The notes: generated by a model not told the origin, from the letters alone. A DNA stretch of 64,000 nucleotides from AWTP1-13 sp963814055 (GCA_963814055.1 CAWFBJ010000025.1:279461-343460); one strand, 5' to 3'. Counted from the first letter of the stretch, positions 19,848 to 28,751 are shown. Translations and numbers: made by a program.

Positions 19848-20960
19848 CTAGCTCTTCCAGACCTCTTTCGAGATATCCACGATCATCCTGAGCTTGGCCC
19901 ACTGCTGGTCCTCGGTGAGGACGTTGCCTTCCTCGGTGCTGGCGAAACCACACTGGGGCGACAGGCACAGTTGATCGATGGGCGCATATTTGCCCGCTTC
20001 GTCGAGACGGCGCTTGATGTCGTCCTTCTTTTCCAATTCACCGGTCTTGGACGTGACGAGACCCACCACCACGCGCTTCTTGCCCTTGGGCAGGAAGCGC
20101 AGCGGCTCCAGCCCGCCGGCGCGGTCGCTGTCGTACTCCAGGAAATAGCCGTCGTAGTTCACGCCGCCCAACAGCAGCTCGGCCACCGGCTCGTAACCGC
20201 CTTCGGAGATCCAGGTGGAGCGGAAGTTGCCGCGGCACACGTGCGTGGTGATCACCATGTCGGCCGGCTTGGATTTGAGCGCCGTGTTGATGACCCCGGC
20301 GTAGATGCCGGCCAGCTTGGCGGGATCGCCATCCATGCGCTCGCGTGCTTGTGCCAGCTCCTTCTCCGAGCAGAGATACGCCCACACCGTGTCGTCGAGC
20401 TGCAGATAGCGGCAGCCGGCGTCGTAGAACGCCTTGATGGCCTTGCCGTACAGCTTGCCCAGGTCCTCGAAGTAGGCGCCCATCTCCGGATAGACGTCCT
20501 TGGCTATGGCCGCCCGGCCGCCGCGGAAGTGCATCACCGACGGCGACGGGATCGTCATCTTCGGCGTGACCTTGGTGTTGGCTTTGAGAAACTTGAAGTG
20601 CTCGATCATCGGATGATCGGCCGGGAAGTCGAGCTTGCTCGTGATCTTCAGGCTCTCGGCCTTGGTCTGCACGCCATGAAACTGGATGCCCTGCGCGGTG
20701 CTCACCCGCTCGCAACCGGTCAGATACCAGAAGAAATCGAAGTGCCACCAGGAGCGGCGGAACTCGCCATCGGTGGCGAGTTGCAGGCCCACCCCCTCCT
20801 GCTTCGCGATGATCTTCCGGATCTCCTCGTCCTCGACCGCTTTGAGCTGCGCCGGCGTGATCTCGCCCTTTTCGCGCCTGGCGCGGGCTTCCTTCAGCGG
20901 CGCGGTGCGCAACAGGCTGCCGACCTCGTCGGCGCGGAATGGGGCGTGGGACTGGGACAT
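19848..20960 (-). CDS. Cobalamin-independent methionine synthase-like methyltransferase (MetE C-terminal family)
   Basis: The 370-residue protein corresponds to the catalytic C-terminal half of MetE. It opens with FRADEVGSLLR and contains TDGEFRRSWWHFDF, YLQLDDTVWAYLC, VITTHVCRGNFRS with candidate zinc ligands His and Cys, and LCLSPQCGFAST with the last zinc Cys. Short relatives transfer methyl groups from methyl donors to thiols, and not all make methionine. GAGGAG before the ATG at 20960 sets the start. It is the downstream end of the row starting with the MarR gene, so it may accept a methyl or C1 group released by the DMGDH-like enzyme. The true substrates are unknown. Confidence 0.85.
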   Translation of the reverse strand: MSQSHAPFRADEVGSLLRTAPLKEARARREKGEITPAQLKAVEDEEIRKIIAKQEGVGLQLATDGEFRRSWWHFDFFWYLTGCERVSTAQGIQFHGVQTKAESLKITSKLDFPADHPMIEHFKFLKANTKVTPKMTIPSPSVMHFRGGRAAIAKDVYPEMGAYFEDLGKLYGKAIKAFYDAGCRYLQLDDTVWAYLCSEKELAQARERMDGDPAKLAGIYAGVINTALKSKPADMVITTHVCRGNFRSTWISEGGYEPVAELLLGGVNYDGYFLEYDSDRAGGLEPLRFLPKGKKRVVVGLVTSKTGELEKKDDIKRRLDEAGKYAPIDQLCLSPQCGFASTEEGNVLTEDQQWAKLRMIVDISKEVWKS

Positions 20961-21017
20961 GGCGTTACTCCTCTCCATCGGCGCCTGTGCCTCGGCGCCT
21001 CACATCTTTCTAGTCAA

Positions 21018-21440
21018 TCAGGTCTTGTCAAATCCTGCCAGGATCTCCGGCGGCATGGTCGCAGACTTGATCTTCCTGGGATTGGCCGAATCGCGCACGG
21101 TCCACAGCCGCATCTCATAACCTTCCAGCGCCAGCACGCCGCCCTTCGTCACCTTGTGCTCAACGAAGAAGCTCGAGCGGCGGAATTCCTTCACCTGCGT
21201 TTCGATCTGGATGTCTTCGCCGTAGTGGGAGGCGACCTTGAACTCGGCGCGCGCTTCCAGCAGCGCGAGTCCTGCGCCGTGGTATTTCGCGAGCATCTCG
21301 ATCTTGGTCATGCCGGTCGCTTTCTCGAACAGCAGGATGGTGCAGGCGTCGAACCACTCGAAGTAGCGCGGATAGAACACGATACCGGCGGGATCGCAGT
21401 CGCCCCACTGCACGCGGATGGTCCTGGTGTTGGTCAGCAT
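21018..21440 (-). CDS. Acyl-CoA thioesterase, 4-hydroxybenzoyl-CoA thioesterase family
   Basis: The 140-residue hot-dog protein carries the family active site VQWGDCDPAGIVFYPRYFEW, where the Asp of DPAG is catalytic. Family members hydrolyse aromatic or short acyl-CoA esters. It lies 57 bp upstream of the MetE-like gene, on the same strand as a thiolase and an acyl-CoA ligase, which suggests release of a CoA-bound intermediate from that pathway. A palindromic repeat element separates it from the thiolase gene. Confidence 0.9.
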   Translation of the reverse strand: MLTNTRTIRVQWGDCDPAGIVFYPRYFEWFDACTILLFEKATGMTKIEMLAKYHGAGLALLEARAEFKVASHYGEDIQIETQVKEFRRSSFFVEHKVTKGGVLALEGYEMRLWTVRDSANPRKIKSATMPPEILAGFDKT

Positions 21441-21452
21441 GTGAGCTTCAAC

Positions 21453-21547
21453 CTTGTCATCCCGGGCCTTGTGCCCGGATCCAGCCATCCGCGAACGCCG
21501 GAGCAAGCTGCACGATGGATCCCGGTGACGAGCACCGGGATGACAAG
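21453..21547. repeat. Palindromic intergenic repeat element (95 bp)
   Basis: The outer arms CTTGTCATCCCGG and CCGGGATGACAAG are exact complements at both ends. Inside, CCCGGATCCA and TGGATCCCGG form a second inverted pair. The whole 95 bp can fold into one long hairpin. The sequence is of the kind dispersed through rhizobial genomes; it sits between thiolase and thioesterase genes and may affect the transcript joining them. Confidence 0.8.
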
Positions 21548-21556
21548 AGCTTGGTC

Positions 21557-22804
21557 TCAGGCCGATGCAACATTGGAGTTCTCAACCAAAATGGCGACGC
21601 CCTGTCCCCCGCCGGCGCAGGCGGTGGCGATGCCGTAGCGGCCGCCGCAGCGCTGCAGTTCGCGCGCCACGGTGAGCGTGCAGCGCACGCCGGTCGCGCC
21701 CAGCGGGTGGCCGATGGCGATGGCCCCGCCGTTGACGTTGACCTTGGCCCGATCCAGCCCCAGCTCGCGCTCGACGGCGATGTACTGCGCGCCGAACGCC
21801 TCGTTGATCTCGAAACGCGAGATGTCCTCCAGCTTGAGCCCAGCTTTGTCCAGCACAGCGCGAATGGCCGGCGCCGGACCAATCCCCATGATCTCCGGCG
21901 GCACCCCCACGGTGGCCCCGGCCACGATGCGGGCCAGCGGCTTGCCGCCGTTGCCCTTGCCGTTCGCCACCACGACTGCTGCGGCGCCGTCGACTATGGC
22001 CGAGCTGTTGCCGCCGGTTTGCACGCCTTTGAACGCCGGTTTGAGCGCCTTCAACGCTTCCAGCGGAGTCGGCCGCGGATGGTCGTCGGCGTCTATCGTC
22101 TTCACCCCGCGCGGCAACCTGATCTCGCGCGTCTGGTACCCCTCCCGTTCGAACTGCTCGGCGACGACCGGCACCACCTCACCCTTGAAGTATCCGGCCT
22201 CGCGCGCCTGCATCGCCCGCTCGAAGCTGGCGGCGGCGAACGCATCGGTATCCTCGCGCGTGATCTGGTAGCGCTTGGCCAGCTCCTCAGCCGTGTCGCC
22301 CATGCGCGACTTGGGCGCGGTATCCAGCGTTGCCTCCCACAGGAAGTCCTTGAACTCGACCTGCCCCATCCGGAAGCCGCCCCGATGGCTGTAGGAGGCA
22401 ATCGGATTGCGCGACATCGATTCCGTGCCCACGCACAGCACCGCGTCCGACTTGCCGAGCGTCAACTGGTCCGCCGCTTGCAGGATGGCCTCGAACCCCG
22501 ACGTGCACAGCCGCTGCACCACCAGCGCCGGCACGCCGATCGGCACACCCGCATAAAGTCCGATGTGGCGCGCTAGAAAAAAAGCGTCGAAACTGGTTTG
22601 CGCCACCGAGGCCGCCACCACCGCATCGATCCTGTCCGGCGCCGTCTTCGTCGCCTGCAACGCTTCGCGCGCCGCCTTGATGCCAAGGTCGGTCGCGGAA
22701 ACGTCGCGCAGCGTGCCATTGAAGTCGGCGAACGGCGTGCGCGCGCCGCCCATCAACCAGACATCCTTGTAGAGCATGGTCTGCGCGTGGCTCTGATCGT
22801 CCAT
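21557..22804 (-). CDS. Thiolase (acetyl-CoA acetyltransferase family)
   Basis: The 415-residue enzyme has all thiolase signatures: the acyl-binding Cys in VQRLCTSGFEA, NEAFGAQ, GGAIAIGHPLGATG with the catalytic His, and the second Cys in ATACAGGGQG. It condenses or cleaves acyl-CoA by thiolysis. The ATG at 22804, preceded by GGAG, is favoured over a TTG two codons upstream. It follows the feruloyl-CoA synthase-like gene by 16 bp, so both are likely cotranscribed and share a degradative pathway. Confidence 0.93.
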   Translation of the reverse strand: MDDQSHAQTMLYKDVWLMGGARTPFADFNGTLRDVSATDLGIKAAREALQATKTAPDRIDAVVAASVAQTSFDAFFLARHIGLYAGVPIGVPALVVQRLCTSGFEAILQAADQLTLGKSDAVLCVGTESMSRNPIASYSHRGGFRMGQVEFKDFLWEATLDTAPKSRMGDTAEELAKRYQITREDTDAFAAASFERAMQAREAGYFKGEVVPVVAEQFEREGYQTREIRLPRGVKTIDADDHPRPTPLEALKALKPAFKGVQTGGNSSAIVDGAAAVVVANGKGNGGKPLARIVAGATVGVPPEIMGIGPAPAIRAVLDKAGLKLEDISRFEINEAFGAQYIAVERELGLDRAKVNVNGGAIAIGHPLGATGVRCTLTVARELQRCGGRYGIATACAGGGQGVAILVENSNVASA

Positions 22805-22820
22805 GGACAACTCCGGCTCC

Positions 22821-24704
22821 TTAGGAAATTACGATCACGTCCGGCGCCGCCGGTTGGCCGTGCAGCCGCTCCACCAGGGCTGCCCGCTTGGCCAGCACGG
22901 CGCGCTGGTTCAGGTAGCCCTTGTCGGTGATCTCGTTGGCGTCGATGGACGGCGGTTCGGTGAGGATCAGGCAGCGGGCGATGCGCATGGAGCTGCCCTG
23001 GGCCTGCGCGTTGTGCTTGGCCAGGCCTTCCGCCAGAGCAGCCTTGACGGCTGGATGGCCCACCATGTCCTCGAGCTTCGCATCGGCGCCCAAACCGCTG
23101 CAGAGGGCCTTCAGTCCGGCCAGGCTGGGGAAGATGAGCAGCCCGATCTCGTCTCCGTCGTGGCCCGTGATCACGGCGTCCTCGATCACGGGCGCGCCTG
23201 CGGCGATCACCGCCGGCCGCAGCATGCCGACATTCACCCAAGTGCCCGTCGTCAGCTTGAAGTTTTCCGCCACCCGCCCGTCGAACAGCAGGCCGGCGGC
23301 AGGATTGCCCTCCTCGGCGAAGCGCACGGCATCGCCGGTCCTGAGCCATCCCTCCTCGTCGAAGGCCTTGGCGGTCAGCTCCGGCGCCTTGAAATACCCC
23401 GGCGTGACGTTTGGGCCCTTCACGCGGATTTCCAGCTTGTCCTCCACCGGCACCAGCTTCACCTGCATGCCGGGTCCCGGCACCCCGATGTTGCCCGGCC
23501 GATCCATGGGGAAGTGCACCATGGTCACGGCCGGCGCCGTCTCGGTCATGCCCCAGGAGGCAACGAACGGCACTTTCCTGCCGAGCACCTTCACGCCAAG
23601 CCGCTCAAGCCGGTCCCACAACGACTGCGGCAACGCGGCCGCCGCATAGAGCATCATGTCGAGCCGCGCGAAGAATTTCTGCTGCAGCGCCTCGTCCGTC
23701 TCCAGGTGATCGAGCAGCGCCGCGTAGCCGCGCGGCACGTTGAAGTACACGGTCGGCGACACCTCGCGCAGGTTGGCGATGGTCTTGCCGATCAGCGCCG
23801 GCACCGGCTTGCCCTCGTCGATGTAGAGCGTGCCGCCGTTGCGCAGCATCATGTTGAAGTTGTGATTGGCGCCGAAGGTATGGTTCCAAGGCAGCCAGTC
23901 GACGATCACGGGAGGGTGGTCGTTGAGGATGGTCCAGGCCGCGGCCGCGCTTTCCTGGTTGGCGCACATCATGCGCTGCGTGTTGATCACGCCCTTGGGC
24001 TGGCCGGTCGAGCCGGAGGTGAACAGGATCTTGGCCAGCGTATCCGGCCCCACCTTGGCAAAGGCCGCGTCGACCGCCGGCGTCGGCCGTACCTCCGTCA
24101 GCGTCGCGAACGGCGTGACGCGTGTTGCGCCCAGGCTGCCCCGGCTGGTGACGACTTCGACGTGCGGCACCGCGCCGATGGCTTCCAGCGCCTTCGCGTA
24201 GCGGTCGGCCTCGTCGACGTAGATCAGGCCCGGCCGCACCAGGTCGAAGATGTAGCGCAGCTTGCCGAAGTCCTGGCTCTGCCGCGCGTAGGGCGTCGAC
24301 ACCGGCACCACCGGCACGCCGACATGCATGGCGCCCAGCGCCACCAGCGCATGATCGATGCCGTTGTCGGCCAGGATCATCACCGGGCGTTCCGGTCCCA
24401 GCCCGCGGTCGAGCAGCGACTGGGCAACGGCGTTGACGGCGCGCGACGTCTCTTCAAAGGTGATGGCGCGCCAGCCTCCCGACGCATCGCGCTCGGCGAG
24501 GAATATGCGGTTCGGTTCTGCCGCAGCCCAGCGCTCCAGCCATACGCCGACACAGCGCGGCACAGCTCCAAGCTCATGCCGGGACCGGATGACAATCGAA
24601 CCGTCGGGTCGCCGCTCGTGCGTCACATCCGGCTTTGAGAACAGGCTGCCGGCATCTTCGGCGGAGCCTGCACTTGCGGCCGCGGGCGCCACGGCTGCCT
24701 CCAT
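22821..24704 (-). CDS. Feruloyl-CoA synthase-like acyl-CoA ligase
   Basis: This 627-residue adenylate-forming enzyme has the AMP-binding signature ILFTSGSTGQPKGVI, then DWLPWNHTFGANHNFN, FVASWGMTETAP and EGWLRTGDAVRF. The N-terminus (KPDVTHERRPDGSIVIRS, then LGAVPRCVGVWLERWA) is typical of the feruloyl-CoA synthase branch (EC 6.2.1.34), which activates hydroxycinnamates. The precise substrate is not proven. GGGAGA before the ATG at 24704 fixes the start. It lies between the DMGDH-like gene (109 bp upstream) and the thiolase gene. No enoyl-CoA hydratase/lyase (Ech) or vanillin dehydrogenase gene accompanies it, so a standard ferulate route is not complete here. Confidence 0.85.
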   Translation of the reverse strand: MEAAVAPAAASAGSAEDAGSLFSKPDVTHERRPDGSIVIRSRHELGAVPRCVGVWLERWAAAEPNRIFLAERDASGGWRAITFEETSRAVNAVAQSLLDRGLGPERPVMILADNGIDHALVALGAMHVGVPVVPVSTPYARQSQDFGKLRYIFDLVRPGLIYVDEADRYAKALEAIGAVPHVEVVTSRGSLGATRVTPFATLTEVRPTPAVDAAFAKVGPDTLAKILFTSGSTGQPKGVINTQRMMCANQESAAAAWTILNDHPPVIVDWLPWNHTFGANHNFNMMLRNGGTLYIDEGKPVPALIGKTIANLREVSPTVYFNVPRGYAALLDHLETDEALQQKFFARLDMMLYAAAALPQSLWDRLERLGVKVLGRKVPFVASWGMTETAPAVTMVHFPMDRPGNIGVPGPGMQVKLVPVEDKLEIRVKGPNVTPGYFKAPELTAKAFDEEGWLRTGDAVRFAEEGNPAAGLLFDGRVAENFKLTTGTWVNVGMLRPAVIAAGAPVIEDAVITGHDGDEIGLLIFPSLAGLKALCSGLGADAKLEDMVGHPAVKAALAEGLAKHNAQAQGSSMRIARCLILTEPPSIDANEITDKGYLNQRAVLAKRAALVERLHGQPAAPDVIVIS

Positions 24705-24813
24705 CGGTCGTCTCCCTGCGCTCTTCGTTTTGTTGGCCGGACTCTTCGTCGCCCAAGCCCTCAACCGTAAATATCCAAAATCGTTGCCCATAGCAACGAT
24801 CTGCGAAGTTGCC

Positions 24814-27267
24814 TCACGCCTTGATGCGCTTCAACTCGGGATCATACAGCGGCCTGAGCGACACCTGCGCCGGATAGCGCTTGCCGGCGATATCGATCTC
24901 CCAGCGCCCCGCGTTCAGCCACGCCTGCGTCAGTGGCTCTCCCGCCTCGATCATGGCGAGCCCCACCGCGCCGCCGAGCGTGTGACCGTAAGAGCCGGCG
25001 CGCACATAGCCCACCGGCTTCCCATCGCGCAGCACAACCTCGGCATGGTACAGCAGCGGCTCGGGATCTTTCACCAGCACTTGCGCCAGCCGCCGCTTCA
25101 TCGGCTCGGCCTTCTGCTTCAGCGCTGCGTCGCGCCCGATGAAATCCGGTTTCTTGAGATCGACGGCGAACCCGAGGCCTGCCTCGAACGCATTGTCCGT
25201 ATTGTCGATGTCGTGACCGTAGTCGCGATAGCCCTTTTCCATGCGCAAGCTGGCGAGCGCCTTGAGCCCAGCATGGCGCAGGCCGAACGGTTTACCGGCC
25301 TCCACCAGGCGATCGTACACGTGCGCCGCCTTCTCGCTGGGGATGTAGAGTTCATAGCCCAGTTCGCCGACATATGTGATGCGCACGCACAGCACGCGCG
25401 CATAGCCGATGTCGATCTCGCGCGCCGTGCGGAACGGAAATGCCGCGTTGGACAGGTCGGCGCTGGTCAGCGTCTGCAACAGCGCACGCGACTTCGGCCC
25501 TTGCAGGTTGAGCTGGCAATAGCCGGACGTCACATCCGTCACGAAGGTGTGCGCATCCTCCGGCGTGTGACGCTTGATCCACGTCTCGGCATGGCGGTGC
25601 ATGGTGTCGGTGACGACGACGAAAAAGCGTTCGGCCTCCAGCTTGGTCACCGTCAGGTCCGCCTCCAGCAGCCCACGATCGTTGAGCCACTGCGTGTAGG
25701 TGATGAGACCCGGCGCACCGTCGACGCTGTTGGCCGAAATGTGGTTCAGCACACGCCCGGCGTCGCGCCCCTGCACCAGAAACTTGCTCATGAACGACAT
25801 GTCCATGAGGATCGCGTCCTCGCGTGCAGCCTTGTGCTCGGCCGCCCACCAGGGGAACCAGTTCTCGCGGCCCCAGGAGAGCTTTTCCACCTTCGGCGCA
25901 TGGCCGGCAGGCGCATACCAGTCTGCGCCCTCCCAGCCGCTAACGTCGCGGAAATAGGCGCCGGCCGCAGCCAGCCGGTCGTGAACGGCCGACTTCTTCA
26001 CGCCGCGCGCCGTCTGCGGGCTCATGGTGGGGTAATGGCACTTGTAGACCATGCCCAGCGACTCGATGGTGCGCTCGCGCCGGTATTCGGGATTGGCCTG
26101 GTAGGGGTGCATCCGGTCGATGTTGAAGCCCGTCACGTCGGCGCCGGGATCGCCCGCGACGATCCAGTTGGCCAGCACACGCCCCAGGCCGCCGCCCGTC
26201 AGAATGCCGATCGAATTCAGCCCCGCCGCAACCCAATAGTTCTTCAGTTCGGGCGCCTCGCCGACGATGGGCCGCAGATCCGGCGTGAAGCTCTCCGGCC
26301 CGCAGAAGAATTTCCGGATGCCCGCTTCCAAGGTCACCGGCACGCGGTGCATGGCCTTTTCCAGGTAAGGCCCCATGCGGTCCCAGTCGGGCGGAATCTC
26401 GCCGAAGGAAAAATCCGCCGGAATGCCCTCAACGTTCCACGGCGCGCACACCGGCTCGAACAGACCCACCAGGAGGCCGCCGGTTTCCTCACGGAAGTAG
26501 CCGTAGGATGCCGGGTCTTCCAGGACCGGCAGGTTCGGCGGCAGATCCGCGATCTTCTCGGTGATCAGGTAGTAGTGCTCGGCCGCCTGATTGGGGATTG
26601 TCACGCCGATCTGCTCGCCGAGCTGACGCGCCCACATGCCCGTGCAATTGACGACGACCTCGGCAGCAATGTCGCCGAAGGCGGTGCGCACGCCGGTGAC
26701 ACGACCCTTCTGCTGCAACACCTGCATGACCGGCACGCCCTCGACGATGCGTGCACCCGCTAGGCGCGCGGCCTTCGCCAGCGCCATGGTGACGTCCACC
26801 GGATTCACCCGGCCGTCCTCCTTGACGTAGAACCCGGCCAGAATGTCGTCGGTGCGCGCCAGCGGAAACAGCCGCTTCACCTCCGACGGCGAGATCTCGT
26901 GCACGTCGACGCCGCAGAACCGGTTGAACGCAGCGACCCGGCGGTATTCCTCCAGCCGGTCGGCGTCAGCCGCCACCTCGATGAACCCCAACGGCGCGAA
27001 TCCGGTGGCCTGCCCCGTCATCGCTTCGAGCTTGCCATAGAGGTCGCGCGTGTACTTGCGCATCTCGGTCGACGTCTCGGACGTGGACCCGAACGTCACC
27101 ATCAGCCCGGCCGCATGCCAGGTCGTGCCGGACGTGATCCGGTCGCGCTCCAGCAGCACCACATCCTTCCAGCCCATGCTGGCGAGGTGGTAGGCCACCG
27201 AGGTGCCGATGACGCCGCCCCCGATCACCACGACCCGCGTGCGATCAGGTAAAGCTGGCATTGACAT
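24814..27267 (-). CDS. Dimethylglycine/sarcosine dehydrogenase-like FAD oxidoreductase with GcvT domain
   Basis: The 817-residue protein has an N-terminal FAD domain (VVVIGGGVIGTSVAYHLA, with HAAGL near residue 52 where FAD is covalently held in relatives, and GLNSIGILTGGGLGR) and a C-terminal aminomethyltransferase-like half (from about residue 430; WFPWWAAEHKAARED, LEADLTVTKLEAERFFVV, YELYIPSE, MEKGYRDYGHDI). Such enzymes oxidatively demethylate N-methyl compounds and pass the C1 unit to tetrahydrofolate. GGGAGAC precedes the ATG at 27267. It is the first gene after the MarR gene (24 bp), and the CoA-ligase genes follow. The substrate is unknown. Confidence 0.9.
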   Translation of the reverse strand: MSMPALPDRTRVVVIGGGVIGTSVAYHLASMGWKDVVLLERDRITSGTTWHAAGLMVTFGSTSETSTEMRKYTRDLYGKLEAMTGQATGFAPLGFIEVAADADRLEEYRRVAAFNRFCGVDVHEISPSEVKRLFPLARTDDILAGFYVKEDGRVNPVDVTMALAKAARLAGARIVEGVPVMQVLQQKGRVTGVRTAFGDIAAEVVVNCTGMWARQLGEQIGVTIPNQAAEHYYLITEKIADLPPNLPVLEDPASYGYFREETGGLLVGLFEPVCAPWNVEGIPADFSFGEIPPDWDRMGPYLEKAMHRVPVTLEAGIRKFFCGPESFTPDLRPIVGEAPELKNYWVAAGLNSIGILTGGGLGRVLANWIVAGDPGADVTGFNIDRMHPYQANPEYRRERTIESLGMVYKCHYPTMSPQTARGVKKSAVHDRLAAAGAYFRDVSGWEGADWYAPAGHAPKVEKLSWGRENWFPWWAAEHKAAREDAILMDMSFMSKFLVQGRDAGRVLNHISANSVDGAPGLITYTQWLNDRGLLEADLTVTKLEAERFFVVVTDTMHRHAETWIKRHTPEDAHTFVTDVTSGYCQLNLQGPKSRALLQTLTSADLSNAAFPFRTAREIDIGYARVLCVRITYVGELGYELYIPSEKAAHVYDRLVEAGKPFGLRHAGLKALASLRMEKGYRDYGHDIDNTDNAFEAGLGFAVDLKKPDFIGRDAALKQKAEPMKRRLAQVLVKDPEPLLYHAEVVLRDGKPVGYVRAGSYGHTLGGAVGLAMIEAGEPLTQAWLNAGRWEIDIAGKRYPAQVSLRPLYDPELKRIKA

Positions 27268-27291
27268 CCGGTGTCTCCCAAGCCGCCGGCG

Positions 27292-27846
27292 CTACCGCAG
27301 GAACGGCTCCAGCAGGCGCAACAGATCGCTCTTACCCTTCGCCCCTATCCGGGCCACGACGTTGCGTTCGTGCGCCGCGATCCGCTCCTGGAGGCGTTCG
27401 AGCACCCGCGCGCCCTCGGCGGTGAGATGCAAGGCGTGCGAGCGCCGGTCGATGGCCGAGCGCGTTCGATCGATGAGCCGGGGCGCTTCCAGCCGGTCCA
27501 GCATCTGCACCAGCCGCGCCCGCTCGATGCACAGCACCTCCGCCACCCTGGCCTGGGCAATGCCGGGATTGGCCGCGACGATCTTCATCACGGAGAACTG
27601 CGCCGGCGTCATGTCGAGCTCTTTGAGCGCCCGCTTGAAATCCTGGAAGATCCACACCTGCGCGCGGCGCACGACATAGCCGGTGAACTGGTCGAGCCCG
27701 CCCAGATTGATTTTCGGCGCCCGCTTCGCGCTGCCGTCTGCAACACGCAGCCTCGCCGGGCCGCGCCTCGACGCCAGCTTCATACCCGTGACGCGCTTGT
27801 CGCGGGCTTTGCGCTGTCCGGCGTTGGGCTTCACCCGCTCATCCAT
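27292..27846 (-). CDS. MarR family transcriptional regulator
   Basis: The 184-residue protein has a basic disordered N-terminus of about 45 residues and then a MarR-type winged helix: DMTPAQFSVMKIVAANPGIAQARVAEVLCIERARLVQMLDRLEAPRLIDR, then RRSHALHLTAEGARVL (written here as one domain from residue about 80 to 150). MarR repressors usually respond to aromatic or phenolic ligands, in line with the CoA-ligase gene downstream. It is the first gene of the cassette and could repress it. The ATG at 27846 has no strong ribosome binding site, so an internal start is possible. Confidence 0.88.
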   Translation of the reverse strand: MDERVKPNAGQRKARDKRVTGMKLASRRGPARLRVADGSAKRAPKINLGGLDQFTGYVVRRAQVWIFQDFKRALKELDMTPAQFSVMKIVAANPGIAQARVAEVLCIERARLVQMLDRLEAPRLIDRTRSAIDRRSHALHLTAEGARVLERLQERIAAHERNVVARIGAKGKSDLLRLLEPFLR

Positions 27847-27915
27847 GCTGCTCGTTCATGTTGTGAAACCTCTACGTTTTCATGCCGTAGGCCACAAGAC
27901 CCGGCCTCCCTGGCC

Positions 27916-28290
27916 TCAGCTGAAATGCCGAACCAGGGCCAGTCCGCCAACGAGCCCGATGAGAGATCCCGCCACCGACGCCAGCACGTAGAGCAGCGCC
28001 ATCCCCGACTGGCCGCGCTCCCAGAGCAGCACCGCATCGAGGGAGAAGGCCGAGAATGTGGTATAGCCTCCCAGAATGCCGGTCGTCAGGAACAGGCGCA
28101 GTTCCTGCGAGGCCTCGCCCGCAAAGGCAAAGTAGCCGGCCAGGGCGCCCATCACGAGCGAACCCGTGACGTTCTCGAACAACGTATGGAACGGGAATGC
28201 CGTGCCAAACAGCCGCGCAAACGAGACGTTGACGAAGTGGCGCAACCCCGCCCCGAGGCCGCCGCCGAGAAACACCAGCACATAAGCCAT
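27916..28290 (-). CDS. crcB: Fluoride channel CrcB/FluC
   Basis: Fluc channels are dual-topology dimers that let fluoride leave the cell. The 124-residue protein has four membrane helices and the family motifs GGGLGAGLRH at the N-terminus, NVTGSLVMG in helix 2 (the conserved Asn) and TTGILGGYTTFSAFS in helix 3, with the sodium-binding break and the Phe box. AAGGAG precedes the ATG at 28290. No fluoride riboswitch consensus was found upstream. The gene diverges from pqqA. Confidence 0.95.
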   Translation of the reverse strand: MAYVLVFLGGGLGAGLRHFVNVSFARLFGTAFPFHTLFENVTGSLVMGALAGYFAFAGEASQELRLFLTTGILGGYTTFSAFSLDAVLLWERGQSGMALLYVLASVAGSLIGLVGGLALVRHFS

Positions 28291-28311
28291 CCATGCGCTC
28301 CTTGACGGGAC

Positions 28312-28341
28312 CTTGCGGACGGGGAACGGCCCGCCCGCAAG
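28312..28341. other. Hairpin in the crcB leader
   Basis: CTTGCGG (28312-28318) and CCGCAAG (28335-28341) form a 7-bp stem around a GC-rich loop, 22 bp upstream of the crcB start. It does not match the fluoride riboswitch consensus and has no T run. Confidence 0.4.
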
Positions 28342-28570
28342 CCGCTCAAGATTTCAAACTAGGGCACTGGCGGCCCGTTTGTCCCCGGGTTCTTCTTCGC
28401 AATGCACAACACCGCTTACGATTTGGTGATGGCCCCGCGCCTTGACGCCATGCCTGCAGCACTGCACTGTGTACGACGGTTGTGGACGTCCGCGACGGCG
28501 GCCGCCTTCCATACAAGGAACACAACCTGAGCTCGATGCGTTTTTCATTGGCGCCAACTGGAGAAACCGC

Positions 28571-28657
28571 ATGACAGAATGGCACAAGCCGGAAGTGACC
28601 GAGCAGGAAGTTGGTCTGGAAGTGACAAGCTACCTGCCGGCCGAACTGGACAGCTGA
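28571..28657 (+). CDS. pqqA: PQQ precursor peptide PqqA
   Basis: PqqA is the ribosomal peptide whose Glu and Tyr become pyrroloquinoline quinone. The 28-residue product starts MTEWHKPEVTEQEVG and carries the cross-linked pair in EVTSY (Glu17 and Tyr21, spaced by three residues), followed by LPAELDS. Length and spacing are typical. The same frame is open upstream, but the ATG at 28571 gives the family start. It lies 94 bp before pqqB, with a stable hairpin between. Confidence 0.93.
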   Translation: MTEWHKPEVTEQEVGLEVTSYLPAELDS

Positions 28658-28688
28658 TCTGCATTCACTTCGGTGGACTGGTTTTGAC

Positions 28689-28708
28689 GGCGGCCGGCAA
28701 CGGCCGCC
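28689..28708 (+). promoter_or_regulatory. Intercistronic hairpin between pqqA and pqqB
   Basis: GGCGGCCG and CGGCCGCC form a perfect 8-bp stem closed by a GCAA tetraloop. There is no T run, so it is more likely to protect the pqqA message or weaken read-through than to terminate outright. More pqqA than pqqB transcript is a known need of this pathway. Confidence 0.6.
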
Positions 28709-28751
28709 GCAGCCATTTCTAGGGTAGGCTTCAGCCTCGCTCAGTGCGCCC

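Noticed and set aside
24358..26763. An 801-codon plus-strand frame opposite the DMGDH-like gene
   Set aside because: Antisense shadow; the minus strand has intact FAD and GcvT domains.
28291..28400. Fluoride riboswitch upstream of crcB
   Set aside because: The conserved core of the crcB motif could not be found; only a plain hairpin is present.
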